Positions 46,978 to 59,453 of a stretch of 64,000 bases of DNA are shown here, in pieces (the stretch's first letter is position 1; the number at the start of each line of letters is the position of its first letter). The stretch covers positions 138,982,849-139,046,848 of the forward strand of contig NC_081410.1 of assembly GCF_030272615.1 (NCBI RefSeq), given 5' to 3'. The position numbers were made by a program, and so were the translations under genes. This DNA comes from Cryptomeria japonica. Its lineage: Eukaryota; Streptophyta; Pinopsida; Cupressales; Cupressaceae. Under the pieces are notes generated by a model. It did not search any database. It was given only the letters and a program-made list of their open reading frames with translations, and was not told the DNA's origin.

Positions 46978-47494
46978 GTTCACTCTAAGCCAATTCTAAG
47001 GATTTTGATAACACTAGAGGCAGCGCGGTAAGAAGGAATATTCTCGACATCTAACAGTTTAAAATTCTAAATTTAAAAAGTAATCATGAGGACGTTAACT
47101 ATTTGTGCAGAGGTGATAGGCAATTAAGAAAGTGTCAGGTTTTCAATCAAATCACTGTTACTTCACATGTTTAAATGAAACATTATGAAGTGTGTGAATT
47201 TTTTCTTGATTTTTGTCTTTTTGGTCAAAAACACTATATGAATTCATCTCCATAATTTGTAAAGGTTGTAGTTGTTATAATTGAACAAACTAGAGACACT
47301 GAAGGTAAATTCAGCTCTACTTTCCTGAGAGGGTTTCACAGATTCATGGTGGTAACAGGTGAGTTCAGATAATTTCCCTATACTATATTTCTTTAGTTCA
47401 GAAGATTTGTCAGTGTAAGAAGCAAATCTTTGGTTTGTCGGAGTAGAATTCCATCCTGCTTTAGAATTGCTTGATAAAAGTATAAGCAGGCATT

Positions 47495-48486
47495 ATGAGG
47501 TCGATACTACCGAAACTTGGTCGGACATCATGTTTGGTGAGCATACTGCCACAATTAGATGATACTTCTTTAGTTCATGTTGACCTAGGGGATTTATTAG
47601 AAAGAGCTAAAAACCCTGAAGTTGGTTCAATGGTGGAGAAAATTGTAAGAAATGGTCTTGTTGAAGCCGTCGCATTTCCACTTGCTGCACCATGCCCAGA
47701 TTTGGTAATAGCCTATATGAATAGGTATGATGCTGAAAACAGATGTATAAGAACCAGTAGTGGCGAGGAGTTAGTTGATATTAACGGGGAAACAATAATG
47801 GCAGCGATGGGAATCCCACATAAGGAGTCATATGAGGCCTGGTCAATTGGGACCTCATACACAATCTTCTCTGAGAAGAAAAGTGCATATAGAAGCGTAA
47901 TTGCAAGAAACTGGCTCCTCAAAGTTCAAAAGGGTGGGTCATAGCTGCCAAAGCCCCTTACCAGGGAGCACTTCATCACAAAAGTGCAAATCATTTTTAT
48001 ACTATTGAATAGGCTAAAAGGGAATTCACACTACCTTTATTGGGAGGACTGGATGTATTTTTATATTTAGGTGCTTCTATCAGGTGAGAGATATCTTGAC
48101 TGGGCGCAAGTAATTGTAGAGAGACTCCATGAAGGTTTAAGTAATTTTGTGGTAATGTCTAGCTTTTATATGTCTTCTTATCTATTCTACATATTATCCT
48201 GTACTAGAGATTGGCACGACTTTCTCAATGAACCATGGGTGGATGGTATGAAAGTCTATGATTACTATCCTTTATTACAATAATAGAAATATGTGGAACA
48301 TATTGTCAGATGGAATGGTGTCTTTGCAGGAAGACTTGCTTTTGAACTATAGGGTGCTATAAATAAAATGATGTCAGTTGAAGCTATGGAATTAATAAGT
48401 ATATATGGCAGCTTCTTCATTCAATTTCCTAGGTTTACCTATCTTTGGGAAGGTGGTTTCGAGGGTGAACCATTCAAGCCACCTAG
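47495..48486 (+). pseudogene. LTR-borne ORF of element C, 5' LTR copy (truncated)
   Basis: ATG 47495, open for 149 codons to TAG at 47942, then the same frame continues with stops at 48068, 48281/48284 and 48350 until the 1258-bp deletion. Landmarks: LAAPCPDLVIAYMNRYDAEN, ETIMAAMGIPHKESYEAW, YWEDWMYFYI and DWAQVIVERLHEGLSNF. Where this copy has a stop the 3' LTR copy usually has a sense codon, and vice versa (here TGG at the 60798 stop, TCA at the 60825 stop). The ORF was therefore nearly open when the element inserted. No known family recognised. Confidence 0.7.
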
Positions 48487-49007
48487 GTGAAATATATCTT
48501 TCATTTACCAGTTCTCTTTGTATTCCTGAATTCATTGATTTTATTATTTGCAAGTAAATTCATTATGGATTAAGTGGTACTGGTCCCCCTTGTCCTGTGA
48601 GACATGAGAGAGAATCGACTAGTGTTCATACTACTATGCGTTTGCTTTGTTTTGAGTTTATGAAATGAACATGTGTGGAAGTAGGAGTTAGTGAGCTCTA
48701 CATTTGAAATAGATCTTCAAGATATTTTTTCAGTTTTGTTTTGTAAGCATTCTTTTTCTGTTGATGAATGAATATGAAAGCCTTTCGCACTTTCTAGTTG
48801 AAAGTGTATTCATTTTACATTTTTATGCCTAAAAATTCATTGTAAATCTTATGAGGAGCTACCATCTAATGCAGAGGATGAGCCTATAATCGGTTCACCC
48901 AATTGTTGGTTTATTTGTTTTCCTTTCATTAAGGTGTGTGCGTGAATTATATTGTAATTCAAAACAAAATTTAAAGAAAGGGGCAAATCTGTTAACCAAC
49001 ATATTTT

Positions 49008-49025
49008 TGGCAACTCTACCAGGGA
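49008..49025 (+). other. Primer-binding site of element C (tRNA-Arg type, mutated)
   Basis: TGGCAACTCTACCAGGGA lies six bases after the LTR end. It is a decayed version of the TGGCGACTC...GGGGA site seen in element E, consistent with tRNA-Arg priming in Tat/Ogre elements. Confidence 0.7.
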
Positions 49026-49149
49026 GTCGAATTAAAAGACTAGTTGCCTAGTTACAAAGTATTAAGAATTGGATTACCACTTTTAAAGAATCTTTTTGTG
49101 TTCCATCAAAGCTTTGCATTATATACAGACTAGAGTTGTGAAGATATAC

Positions 49150-50845
49150 TAGGTCCCAAAGGTGGGAGGGGATAGTTGATTCTGTTTTTGAAGAGTTGCA
49201 GAACCTAAATTTTCAGCTCGCCTTTTCACCTCAGAGACGAGCAAGAAGTAGGCCTCCTTCTCCATCTCCTTCACTTCCTGTATCCTCAGTTTGTTAGGCT
49301 CTAACCTTGCATGGTATTTCTTTACCCAATATAATTAATCCAACTCCTCTCAATATCATCCTCCCAATGACAGTAAATAATCATTGGGGAGCTGCAGTAG
49401 GTCCATTGAAGTTGGGTTGAAATTTGAATCCCCTAACCAAAGGAGCGAGGGATCACTTGCCAAAATTTAGTGGTGATGGGAAGACCACTATTGATGAGCA
49501 CTTGAATGCGTTCAATGTTTCCTGTGGGATAATAGTTGTTCAACATGAGGATATTGCTGTGAGGTTATTTGTGCAAACACTAACTGGAGCAGCTACAGAT
49601 TGGTTCTATCACCTATCAAACAATGCGATAACAAATTGGTAGGGGCTGAAAATAAGGTTTGAGATAAGATTCAAAGTAGCAGAGGTTGAACACTCTCTTT
49701 TAGCTCAATTGGCCTAGTTAAAGAAAGAGATTCTGGAGTCCATGAGGGACTTTGTAGAAAAATTTGATAAGATTGTACATAAAATTGCAGTCAATTAGAA
49801 ACCCTCGGATGACAATCTGAAATGTTTTTTTATAAATTCCATGCCTTTAGAGATAGGTTTCCTGATCCACAAGAAAAGAGTTGCAACTGTAAGTGATGTC
49901 AAAATACTTGCAGTTGAGTTGGAGGATGATTTGATCATTAAAGTGAAATGGAAGAGAGAAGTATAGATACCCAATGCTCAACCTTCTACTTCTTCAGACC
50001 TTGTAATCCAGAGACTGATGAATGATGTAATAACTCTTAAAAGGTAGTTACCTAAAGCCAGTACATCTCACTCATCCCCTTACCAAAACATACCTAGAAG
50101 GAATACAAATCAGTCTTTGGGGAGTGGAAACAAATCTTTACAGCTACCCCCTACCCAACAAAGATTGGCGATTGAAGCCCCACCACCCAAGGGAAGTATG
50201 TGTGTTTTTCATCTTACAAACAAACATGATGGCAATTACTATCCTAAAATGGTGCGTTATGCACAACTAATGAATTCTAAAGAGGTTTCAAATGAATTCA
50301 GTGAAGAATAATCTTTTAAGCAACCTAGTGACTCTGAAATCCACTTCCTAGAGTACAAGTCAGATTCAAAAAGAGGAGGTGACATTTTGGTTACTTTAGA
50401 GGATCCTTCATGTACTGTACTCACAAGAAATAAATAGAATGTAAAACCTCAAGGTGTCTTTTCATCCCCTGATATGAATTCTAAAGGTAAGGAAATTGTT
50501 TCCAGATTTCATAACAATGATCATAAACCTCAAGAACTTCAGTTGGAAAAAAATGTAGAAAAAGAAAGTTCATTTGATATTTTAGAGTTTTGTAAATCCT
50601 CCCAGATCCAAATTACACTGACGGAGTATCTTAAATTAAATCCCAAAGAATTGGATAGACTTGTTATGTTTATAAAAGGAAATAATGTGTTACAAGCTAA
50701 TGGAACATAACAATCAATAAATGCCACATTGTCTTCCCACAGTGATGTGTCAGATTATCCTATTGCTCATGAAATGACCCCTGAAATATCTGCCCTCCAA
50801 ATAGATGATACTTCATCTATCCTCGAGTCAAAACGTGAGCCTTTT
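49150..50845 (+). pseudogene. gag: Gypsy gag of element C
   Basis: One frame with scattered stops (49280s, 49422, 49640, 49718, 49796, 50309, 50435, 50708). The capsid (retrotransposon gag) core is clear: LPKFSGDGKTTIDEHLNAF, then LTGAATDWFYHLS, then MRDFVEKFDKIV. A damaged knuckle follows near 50198-50245 (CVFHLTNKHDGNYYPK, where the last cysteine appears to have become tyrosine). The C-terminal part (50474-50710) is an E/K-rich linker toward the protease. A frameshift near 50845 moves into the protease frame. Confidence 0.85.
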
Positions 50846-51551
50846 TACATATCATTGTTATAAATGGTCATAAATTAAACAATTATATTATAGATTCAGG
50901 TGCATCAGATAATATAATACCCTCCATAGTTGCCAAAGCGTTGTGGTTATCCTTGATGAAAACTTTTGGCAAATGTTATTCAATGGACTCCAAACAAATA
51001 CCTCTGTTAGGATAGATCAAAGATGCTCAAGTAGCTCTTACTGCTCACCCGAATAAAAGAATCAAGTTGACTATTCTAATAGTTGATACTCCTTCCAGCT
51101 ATGGCATGTTGCTAAGTCACACATTCTATAGAGACTTAGGAGGTGAGATAAAAATGAATTGGTCTCAAGCCACAATTCCTATAGGGAAACAACGAGTCAT
51201 TTTGCAGCCTGAACCTAAGTCTAAATTCACTATTTTTCCCTCTAATGATCCAAGGGCACAAATTATGTATCATGAATGTCAATTCAGAAATTACATGATT
51301 TTATTTGATAATGAGGTAGTAGGGAGTTTATCACAGCCAAAGGGAGAAGAAAATTTATGGTTAATGGAGTTTGATGGAAGTTGTGCAACGTTAGGTTCTA
51401 GTGCAGGGGTGGTACTTATTCCACCTTTTGGTACTCACATTCCTTTTTGTTTTAAATTGGAATTCAAGAACACAAACAATACAACTAAGTATGAAGCTTT
51501 GTTAATAGGTCTAGCTAAAACCAAGAAATTGGGAGTAAAACTTCTTCGAGT
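50846..51551 (+). pseudogene. pol: Protease and first half of upstream RNase H, element C
   Basis: Aspartic protease with IIDSGAS (50893-50907), then a linker of about 150 residues, then an RNase H fold placed before RT: LMEFDGSCATLGSSAGVVL (catalytic D at 51373-51375) and NTTKYEALLIGL (catalytic E at 51493-51495). The open part runs from 51067. One stop interrupts at about 51013. The RNase H is cut at 51551 by a solo LTR and resumes at 55988. Confidence 0.85.
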
Positions 51552-54500
51552 TGTTGTTCACCAAAAGTGATAACCCAAGAACACCTGCAATCCTTCTATG
51601 AAATGGCCAATTTCAGTCTACAAAACACATCAGGGCTTGGACAACATAACATAGGACCCTAATTGATGCTCCTGCACTTCAGGTTCTGCTAGACCTAGGG
51701 GGGGACACCCTTTGATGCTTTGAATACAATAATTACAAACACACAACTGCATCAACTATAAGCAGATAGATCATTTCACAAGTTCAACAGGTTAGGAAAT
51801 ACTATAGATTGGCTAGATCCGTACAAACAATAAGATGAAATAGAGCTTGGAAAGAATGGAACACAGACCCCTAAACATGAAGGGAAATTATATTTTCTTT
51901 TAATTTGTTTGATCTGAAAACATCCCCAAACTTTCAAGACCAATGCCTTGTTCATTGGGCCACAGAGTCATACACAGAACTTTAAATATGCATCCTAGTC
52001 ACAAATTGATTCTCCTCAATGATATCCCTGCATTAACACCTTATATTAATGCATTACTTAGTTCCACTCACAAGAAATCATCAAATCTGGGATACATTCC
52101 ATTATTCATGACTGATTACAGAGTTTAAAACCTTCCTTGAAGGATACCCACAAACAATCACACAACCTCCTTGAAATTGACAAATTTCATCCTCCTTGAG
52201 GATTGAATTCATAATAATGAAAAAACATATCACAGAGACAATCTTGAGGGAAATTACTTATGCCTTACACAAGAAAAGTCTGCAACTAGAAGACACATCT
52301 TGAATACTGCACTATAATCCTCTGTACCCTAAAACCAAACAAAAGCATTTACAAACTTGGGTCAAGATATTGAGAAAATGGAAGCCATCAAATCTAGAGC
52401 ATCTCTCCAAATTTATGGAACCCTTACAAATGAGAAGAATTGAGAATAAGAAGAGGAGGGAAAGATTGGATCTGCAATCGAAATTGCCAAGTGTCTATCT
52501 TCTCTAACTGAAATTCTTTACCAACTTCTTTCCAGTGGAAACTACTCTCAAAATATCCCATATTTTTTAAAATTAACTACCTTTTTGGATTCCTCACTCT
52601 GAGAGCTTTTTGGAAACATATAATACTTCATATTTTGGCCAAAAATATAGCCCTGGGCGAATTAATTCCTCATGTGCACAATCATTTAAATTTTTGAATT
52701 ATTCATATAGTCTGAACTATATAATTAACATGCATTTAACTTTGATTTTTGCTCTAATTGTGCCCTAATGCCTTGCCATGTGGTGGGACCTGATTGGTCG
52801 ATAGTGTTGACTGGATGCCACCTGGGATGACACCTCATCACCACCATGTGGATGCCACATCACCACCACTTGTCTGTCCACCTGTCGCCATCTGTGCGCC
52901 ACATCATCACCACCTAGGCACCATCTGTGCGGGACCCGCCTGTTGGATATCTGACTGTACCTACCACTTGAGCGCCACCTGACTTTTGCCATTTTGCATT
53001 TTGTGTTTTGCCATTTCGCGGCCTCTAACGTTCATGCATCTTCGCCTCTCGAAACTGCGCGGACCATCGGATCAACACGGACTTGCTTGATCTTTACCAC
53101 TGCTGCATTTTCGCCAACTCGCTTTTGCTATTTTGCAGCCTTTAGCCTTTGTGCATCTCGCCTTCGTGAAGTCATGCCGACCGTCGATCCTCTCCAAACC
53201 TGCTTGCTAGTTAAGTCAGCCTTTCTCTACAAAATTTTGCCTGTTCGCCTCGGGAAGCGTGCATATGTGGGGTCCACCTGGTTGCCGCTCGATTGCCACC
53301 TCTGGTCATCTTGGGATCCATGCCCACGCGTGTGGGGTCCGCTTGGGTGCTCAATGGGCATCGTCCGTCAAAAGCCTTGATGGCTTTGACATTATAGATA
53401 TGTGGGATATTGTATTTAAATATCAGAATAGAACATTTTCTAGCCAATGTGGGATTAACATTTTTGCCTGGGACTGTGTTTTTTGAAGAGTTTCCTGAGT
53501 GCGCCTAGAATTTTCTTGTTTAATACCTTTCCCTTTTTCATTATGCATAGAGGAGGGAGGAATGGCAGAGGTCATCGAGTTTGGCACTTTACACCTACCC
53601 AAATCTATTTAATTTGAAAGTTTGTTTTTTAATTTTGCTGCTACTAACTTCAACGTCCAATAGGGAGGAACTAAACCAGATTGCATTTCGCTTGAAGGTT
53701 TCAATGCCTGCTCCAAGCACCTACCAATTTGAAATTTGTTTTAGAAGTTTATAAATGCCCTTTTCAGCCCATACGTGGAGGAAGGATTGTTGGCTACTGG
53801 GCTTTATGCTTGCCACAAGCATTTGTTTGGAGTTTCGTAAGTCTTTTCACCAGCTACAACAGAACGGGGAAAAAGGTTGTGGCTACCAATTGCACTTTGC
53901 TGCTAATATTTCACAAACCTTCTCAAACTAGAAGGGCTAGGCTTTTCCTGTAGAAAACTCTGTGATTTCATGGCTCCCTTATTTCCTTTGTCAAGCATGG
54001 ATGTCCATCCAACTGCTATACCTATTCTTAACAATCATTAGACTTTCAAACTCATTTAATTTCCGAATTTTCTTGTGTGTTGTTGTGTAAATGACTTTGT
54101 AGTTTTGATTTCACTATCTCTGCAACATTGCCTTCTATCTTTCAGCTCATGGCATGGGGAGAAATTGGGTCTACAGCTACCCATTATCTCATGCTTACAT
54201 GCCTGTGGAGGACATTGGCTTTGGCAACCATGATTTTTTGTTGAAGTTTAAAATGCCCACTCCAGCTCATACATGGAGGATACCAGTAATCAAAACTTGC
54301 TATCAAATTTGCTTTGAAGCTTCTACTACCTTCTTTAGTATTTTGTTGAAAGTTCTAATCCATTTAAATGGATTTGCTAAGAGTTTTCCACTTGAATCTC
54401 CCCCAAATTTGGTGAAGAGGGAGCTGACACATGCCAACTACATTAGCTGAAATTTATTTAATCCCCTTTTAAAACACCATGAACAACAAGGAGGAGATTA

Positions 54501-55982
54501 ACTTGCTTGCTAAATATGCCAATGGCATTTGCTAAAAGTTTATAAAGAGTGCCATTTCATTCATTACGCCACACTCGAAATACATTTCCATTTTAAAATC
54601 TCTTCTCTGTCACTAAAGGAGGATTTGACATTAAAACCGCCAATCTGAAATTGCCTAGAGGTCTACAGTCTTTTCAACTCTTATGGTACATCTCGTGATT
54701 ACAATCCACATTTAAATATTCTGGAAATCTCTCAGTGAACCAAGTTGCCAATAAAATAATACGACACAGGCATGAGCTAGGTCGGGCCCCAAAGTGGGTC
54801 CGACTAATTTTTTTTTTTGTTTTCATGCAATTGACCTCTGAAATGCTTCAGGAACCTTAAACACACCTTTGGAAACAATCGGCATCATTTTCAGATCATC
54901 AAACTGAATTTTGCAACCTTCAGGCAATTACGCCACATTTTCGCATTTAATCGTGAAGACGTATTTTTCAAGCCAGTCAAAACACCTTTCTGGACCACAC
55001 CATCTGACAGGCGTGCACTCTGATATACAGCGATGAACTCTACCAAATGGTTTTTCAAGATGTGTCCCGAGCGAAGAGATATTAATTGGCGAAAATGGCC
55101 AACTGGCTTTGTCGACACTGCGGACCTGATAAAGTCAATGTGCTGGCAACACATGATGCCTTTCTCAAAAATATCAAACGACCTCCGTAGGCTCTCAAAT
55201 TTGAAACACAGGTACCTTGAAGTACATAATAAACCTTTGGATTCTCAGTTTGACCAAAAGATTGACAAGATGCAAACGGTGCGCTCATGAAAATGGCTAC
55301 ATTAACTGATATAACACTGAAAGTGCGGAAGACTGAAAATGATAGTTCAATGAAACCTTTTGCAAACCAACTAAACGGATTGGTAGGAGCCCGAAACTTG
55401 AAACGTAGCTCATAATTTATACCAACATTAGCCCTAAGCAAACATTATATCATAACACTCACTGAGGCAACTTTTACATTTGTGCAAAACAGGGCTCCGA
55501 CTAGCTGTCGAAACAGGGACTTGTCAAAACAAGCAAATTGCAAACGGATTGATCTTCAAAAACTAAGCAAATGGATTCATTAAGACTTGAAACTTTGTAG
55601 GATAAATCAAATTTATGCATAGAATTGAATCCACTTTGAATTCCTTCATAATGATGAATAGGGAAAAAGATATAATCACTCAAGTTAGGCTACTCCATAA
55701 AATCTGCATTTGTGCCTAAAATGCACTTTCAACTCACCCATCGAAATGGGTACTTGGTAAACTTATCCAAACTGAATTCTAAAAGTTGCACAACACTGAA
55801 TAGGCCAAATGAAAGGTGTAGGACATGAATCCCGAGCCTTACCCCTTGAAAATCAATGAGCTCCACTTTACTCTCTCTAACTAGGCCATTCAAACTAACT
55901 CATTTAGGTACTTTTTTGACATGCAGAGCAAATTTTTTGAAATGGGCCTCTAAACTTGACTCAATTTTAATGAGTCCCAACA
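51552..55982 (-). mobile_element. Solo LTR of the E family inside element C (4431 bp)
   Basis: On the plus strand it starts TGTTGTTCACC and ends GAGTCCCAACA, the reverse complement of the E LTR termini, and matches E's 3' LTR throughout (for example the GC-rich leader at 52780-53400 and the block at 54830-55500). Flanking 5-mers are cgagt (51547-51551) and tgagt (55983-55987), a target duplication with one CpG-type change. No internal region is present, so it is the product of LTR-LTR recombination. ORFs inside it are not genes. Confidence 0.92.
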
Positions 55983-55987
55983 TGAGT

Positions 55988-57661
55988 CAAAGGAGATACA
56001 GAGTTGATTGTGAAACAGGTCAGAGGATTGTTCAATGTAAAAAATGAAAGACAAAAACACTACCGAAATAGATTTTGGGATGAAATCAAAGATTTTGATG
56101 CATTTTCTATTGAAGCTATTCTTAGAGAAGAAAACTCTAAAGCAGATTCATTAGCCGTATCAGATTCCTTATTGATTCCTCATCTCGAGTTTGTTGATGA
56201 TATTTATCAAGTGGAATTAATATATCAGCCTAGTGTTCCTGATAACTCAGAGTTCTGGCAAGTGTTTGAAAATGACAAAAAAATTAACAATTTCATGCAG
56301 TGTGTGGAAACATTTGCTACTACATATTTTGTAGGGTTAGATTCAAAATGTAAAGAGTTTTCACCTAAACGGGCCAAGTAGTTGAGTGATGGAGTTATGC
56401 AATTAAAAGGGAATAAGATTCCTAAAGGGTTGGTTTCTTTAGAACACCTTTTTGATCATCATGATGCTTACAAGAAAAGAAAAGGTGAACAGATTCCTAC
56501 AGTTCAAGATGTTGGAGGCTATGAAAGAATTAACATTGGCATTGGAGACGATCCCAAATATATAAATCTAGGAAAATGTTGCACACTTGTGGAGAAAGAG
56601 AGATTCATTAGTCTTCTGTTGGAATTCAAAGATGTTTTTGCTTTGTGTTATGATGACCTACAGAACTTCAAGGATGAAAAATTTCAAGATCACATTCCTC
56701 TGAAGCCTGGAGTAAGTCCTTTTCGACAAAATCTTAGAAGTTTCAATCCTAAAGTAGCTGAAGCCATATTTCAGGAGGTAGCTAAAATGTTGAAGGCTAG
56801 GATTATATACCCCATCCAACATTCTACATGGATAGCCAACATAGTTCCTGTTTGGAAGAAAAATGGAGAAATAAGGATTTGTGTAGATTTAGAAACCCAA
56901 ATCAATCCACTCTAAAAGATAACTACCCATTACCTGCTATGGATCATATTTTGCAAACAGTTTCAGGTTCCAAAATGATGTCCATGCGTGATGGATTTTC
57001 AGGTTATAATTAGATTAGTGTTTTAGAAAGTGATCAATGTAAAATTGCCTTCATTACTCCCTGGGGTACTTTTTCTTACAATAGAATGCCATTTGATCTG
57101 ATTAATGCAAGGGTGACATTTCAGCAAGCTATGGACCTATCCTTTGGTCATTTGAAAGATAAGATGATTGTTGTATATCTTGATGATTTAACTGTCTTTT
57201 CAAAGAGGAGAAAGCATCACCTGAGAGATTTGAGACAAGTGTTACAAAGGTGTCATGGACATGGAGTGTCCCTAAATCCAAACAAGTCAGTGTTTGGAGT
57301 GATAGAGGGTAAATTGCTTGGCCACATTGTCTCTAAAGGAGGAGTAAGAGTGGATCCTGAAAGAGTAAAGGCAATTCAGCAGCTAAGTATACCATCAAAC
57401 AGAAATACAATCATATCCTTCTTTGGACAAGTAAATTTTCCGAGGAGATTCATTCTAGATTTTGCAAAAACCACTAGGTATATTGTAAGCTTGATGAGCA
57501 AAACGCAAGCATTTAAATGGAACGAGGAGGGAAAGAAAGCATTTGAATCAATAAAGGAGGCTATTGGTCATGCACCTATTCTAGTCAATCCAGATTTTAA
57601 AAAGGATTTTATTATCTATTGCTATGCCTTAGAACATACCATGTCAGGGATTTTGTTGTAG
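55988..57661 (+). pseudogene. pol: Second half of upstream RNase H, and RT, element C
   Basis: Continues the RNase H after the solo LTR: KGDTELIVKQVRG (catalytic D at 55995-55997) and REENSKADSLA (fourth catalytic D at 56145-56147), so all four D-E-D-D residues are present. After a linker comes gypsy RT: HIPLKPGVSPFRQNLR, PVWKKNGEIRICVD, KDNYPLPAMDHIL, then the active site YLDD (57176-57187) and LGHIVSKGGVRVDPERV. A stop lies at 56379, a frameshift at about 56890, and further stops at about 57014 and 57659. Confidence 0.9.
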
Positions 57662-59288
57662 AAGAACGAGGATAATGAAGAAGTCCCGATATCTTTCATG
57701 AGCGTTCCCCTGAAGAAACATGAATTTAAATATTCCCCGATGGAAAAAAAGAATACGTGGTTGTTAAAGCTGTAAAACAATTCAGATACTATATTCTTAA
57801 TTCTCATACAGTTGTTTATGTGCCCCACTCTGCAGTCAAGAGAATTTTGATACAACAGGATATAGGAATGAATAATAGAGCTTCATGGGTGTCCAAGGTT
57901 CAAGAGTTCAATTTGGATATTAAACCTACAAAATTGGTGAGGGGGCAGGGTCTATGCAAGTTGATTGATGAAAGTAAGAGTGAAGTGACTGAGGAATTGC
58001 CCTTAGTCTTGTTTGTCAGACTTCAAGATTACTGGTTTGCAGATGTCACATGCTATTTGACCTATGGGGATTACCCAATGCATCTTTCTCCAAGAGAAAA
58101 ATGGAATCTGAGACTTAAGGTTGCCAAATACGTCATTTTTAATGATGTATTATATAAAAGGGGTTTGGATGGAACTTTCTTGTGCTGTGTAGATAAATCA
58201 CTTCAGCAGTCACTATTGAAGACCTTTCATGATGAAGCCTATGGTGGTCATTTTTCATCCACAATAACTAACAAAATTTTGAGAAATTGTTATTATTGGC
58301 CAGGTATGTTGAAAGATGCATATGCATGGGTAGCCAAGTGTGAGAAATGTAAATTATTCACAGGTAAGCCACAACTCGTAACATTACTGCTTCGACCAGT
58401 GATTGTGGATGAACCATTGAAATAGTGGGGTTTGGATTTTATAGGTCCTTTGACGCCCACTTCAAGTGCAAGGAATACACATATATTGACGACCACAAAT
58501 TATTTTACCAAATGGGTTGAAGCTATTCTGGTGCGGAAGACAACTTCTGAGGTTGTTTGTAACTTTCTCAAAGAAAATATTCTGGTTCGATTTGGAGTTC
58601 CTCTAAAATTGTGGCTGATAATGAAACTAATTTCTCTTATGCTGAGATTTCATTATTCTGCTATGATCAAGGGATATGCCTCGCTCATTATTTCGATTAT
58701 TATCCTCAGGGGAACAATTAGGTGAAGTTCAGCAATAAAAATCTCATAAATATTATGAAGAAATTGGTGAGTGAAAATTTCAAAGAATGGAATTAAAAAT
58801 TATATGAAGCCCTTTGGGCGGATCGTACATCACCAAAAAGAGCTGTTGGGTTGTCACCATTTGAATTAGTTTATGGTGTAGGTGCTTAGGTAGAACTTCC
58901 TTTGGAACTTGCGACAACCAAGTTACAGACTATCATTGAGGATGCCTATTTTTCAGGATTCTCTTGAAAAATAGGATTATGCATTTGATGAGGATTGATG
59001 AAGAAAGGGAAAAGTTAGTGGATCAGATAACAGAGCATTAGATGAGAGTAAAGAAGATAGTTGACAAGCGAGCCAGGCCACAAAAAATTCATGCTAGGTG
59101 ATTAGGTTTTGCTCTGGGACAGAAGAAGGGAACCAAAGGGGGTGCACATGAATGTTGAATCGCTATGGAAGGGACCATTTTTGATTCAGGAGGTAAAAGG
59201 CTCCAACTCTTTCAAAATTGCGTATCAAGATGGTTATGTTATTCCCTTGACCTATAATGGGCAGGATTTGAAATTATATCAATTGTAA
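57662..59288 (+). pseudogene. pol: Degenerate second RNase H and integrase, element C
   Basis: Starting at the end of the previous entry, the usual gypsy RNase H region follows RT but lacks catalytic residues. The normal TDAS position reads YCYALE (about 57620), the TDH position reads VPH, and the terminal ADALSR position reads GLCKLI (about 57950), so it resembles a tether domain. Integrase follows: zinc-binding HDEAYGGHF...CEKC (about 58228-58350), the core start LDFIGPLTP (D near 58434), then after a frameshift near 58600 VADNETNFSY. The catalytic glutamate region near 58720 is lost. The C-terminal LWDRRREPKG-type motif lies near 59115, with the end at about 59286. Confidence 0.85.
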
Positions 59289-59453
59289 ACAAACCCTCGT
59301 GGTTTTTCAGCATAATTTTTGGTTTGTTTAGTCTGTAGTTTCTTTTTAGTTGTTGTGTCTGTCTTGGTCTTTTAATAAAGCTTGTTTGTGAAGCCAGAGA
59401 TCCTTGAGTTGATGTCTAGTTCCCTTACAGTCCTCGTCCCTATTCAGAGTTGA
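59289..59453 (+). other. 3' leader of element C
   Basis: Short non-coding region with TTTTAGTTGTTGTGTC and TTTTAATAAAGCTTGTTTGTGAAGCCAGAGA, similar to element E's 3' leader. The 3' LTR is preceded by CCCTATTCAGAGTTGA, not by a recognisable polypurine tract. Confidence 0.6.

Larger units (their letters stand above)
46468..49001 (+). repeat. 5' LTR of element C (2534 bp)
   Basis: Starts TATTGGTGTCCCCTC (TG mutated to TA) and ends GTTAACCAACA. Compared with the 3' LTR it lacks a 1258-bp block (equivalent to 61373-62630, join at about 48486), but has about 85 bp near 46515-46605 that the 3' LTR lacks. It holds the first ~330 codons of the LTR ORF. Confidence 0.9.

Noticed and set aside
53000-53400. 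GC-rich open frames on both strands suggesting a small gene
   Set aside because: They lie in the GC-rich leader of the E-family solo LTR. The same region in the other E LTRs has no conserved frame.
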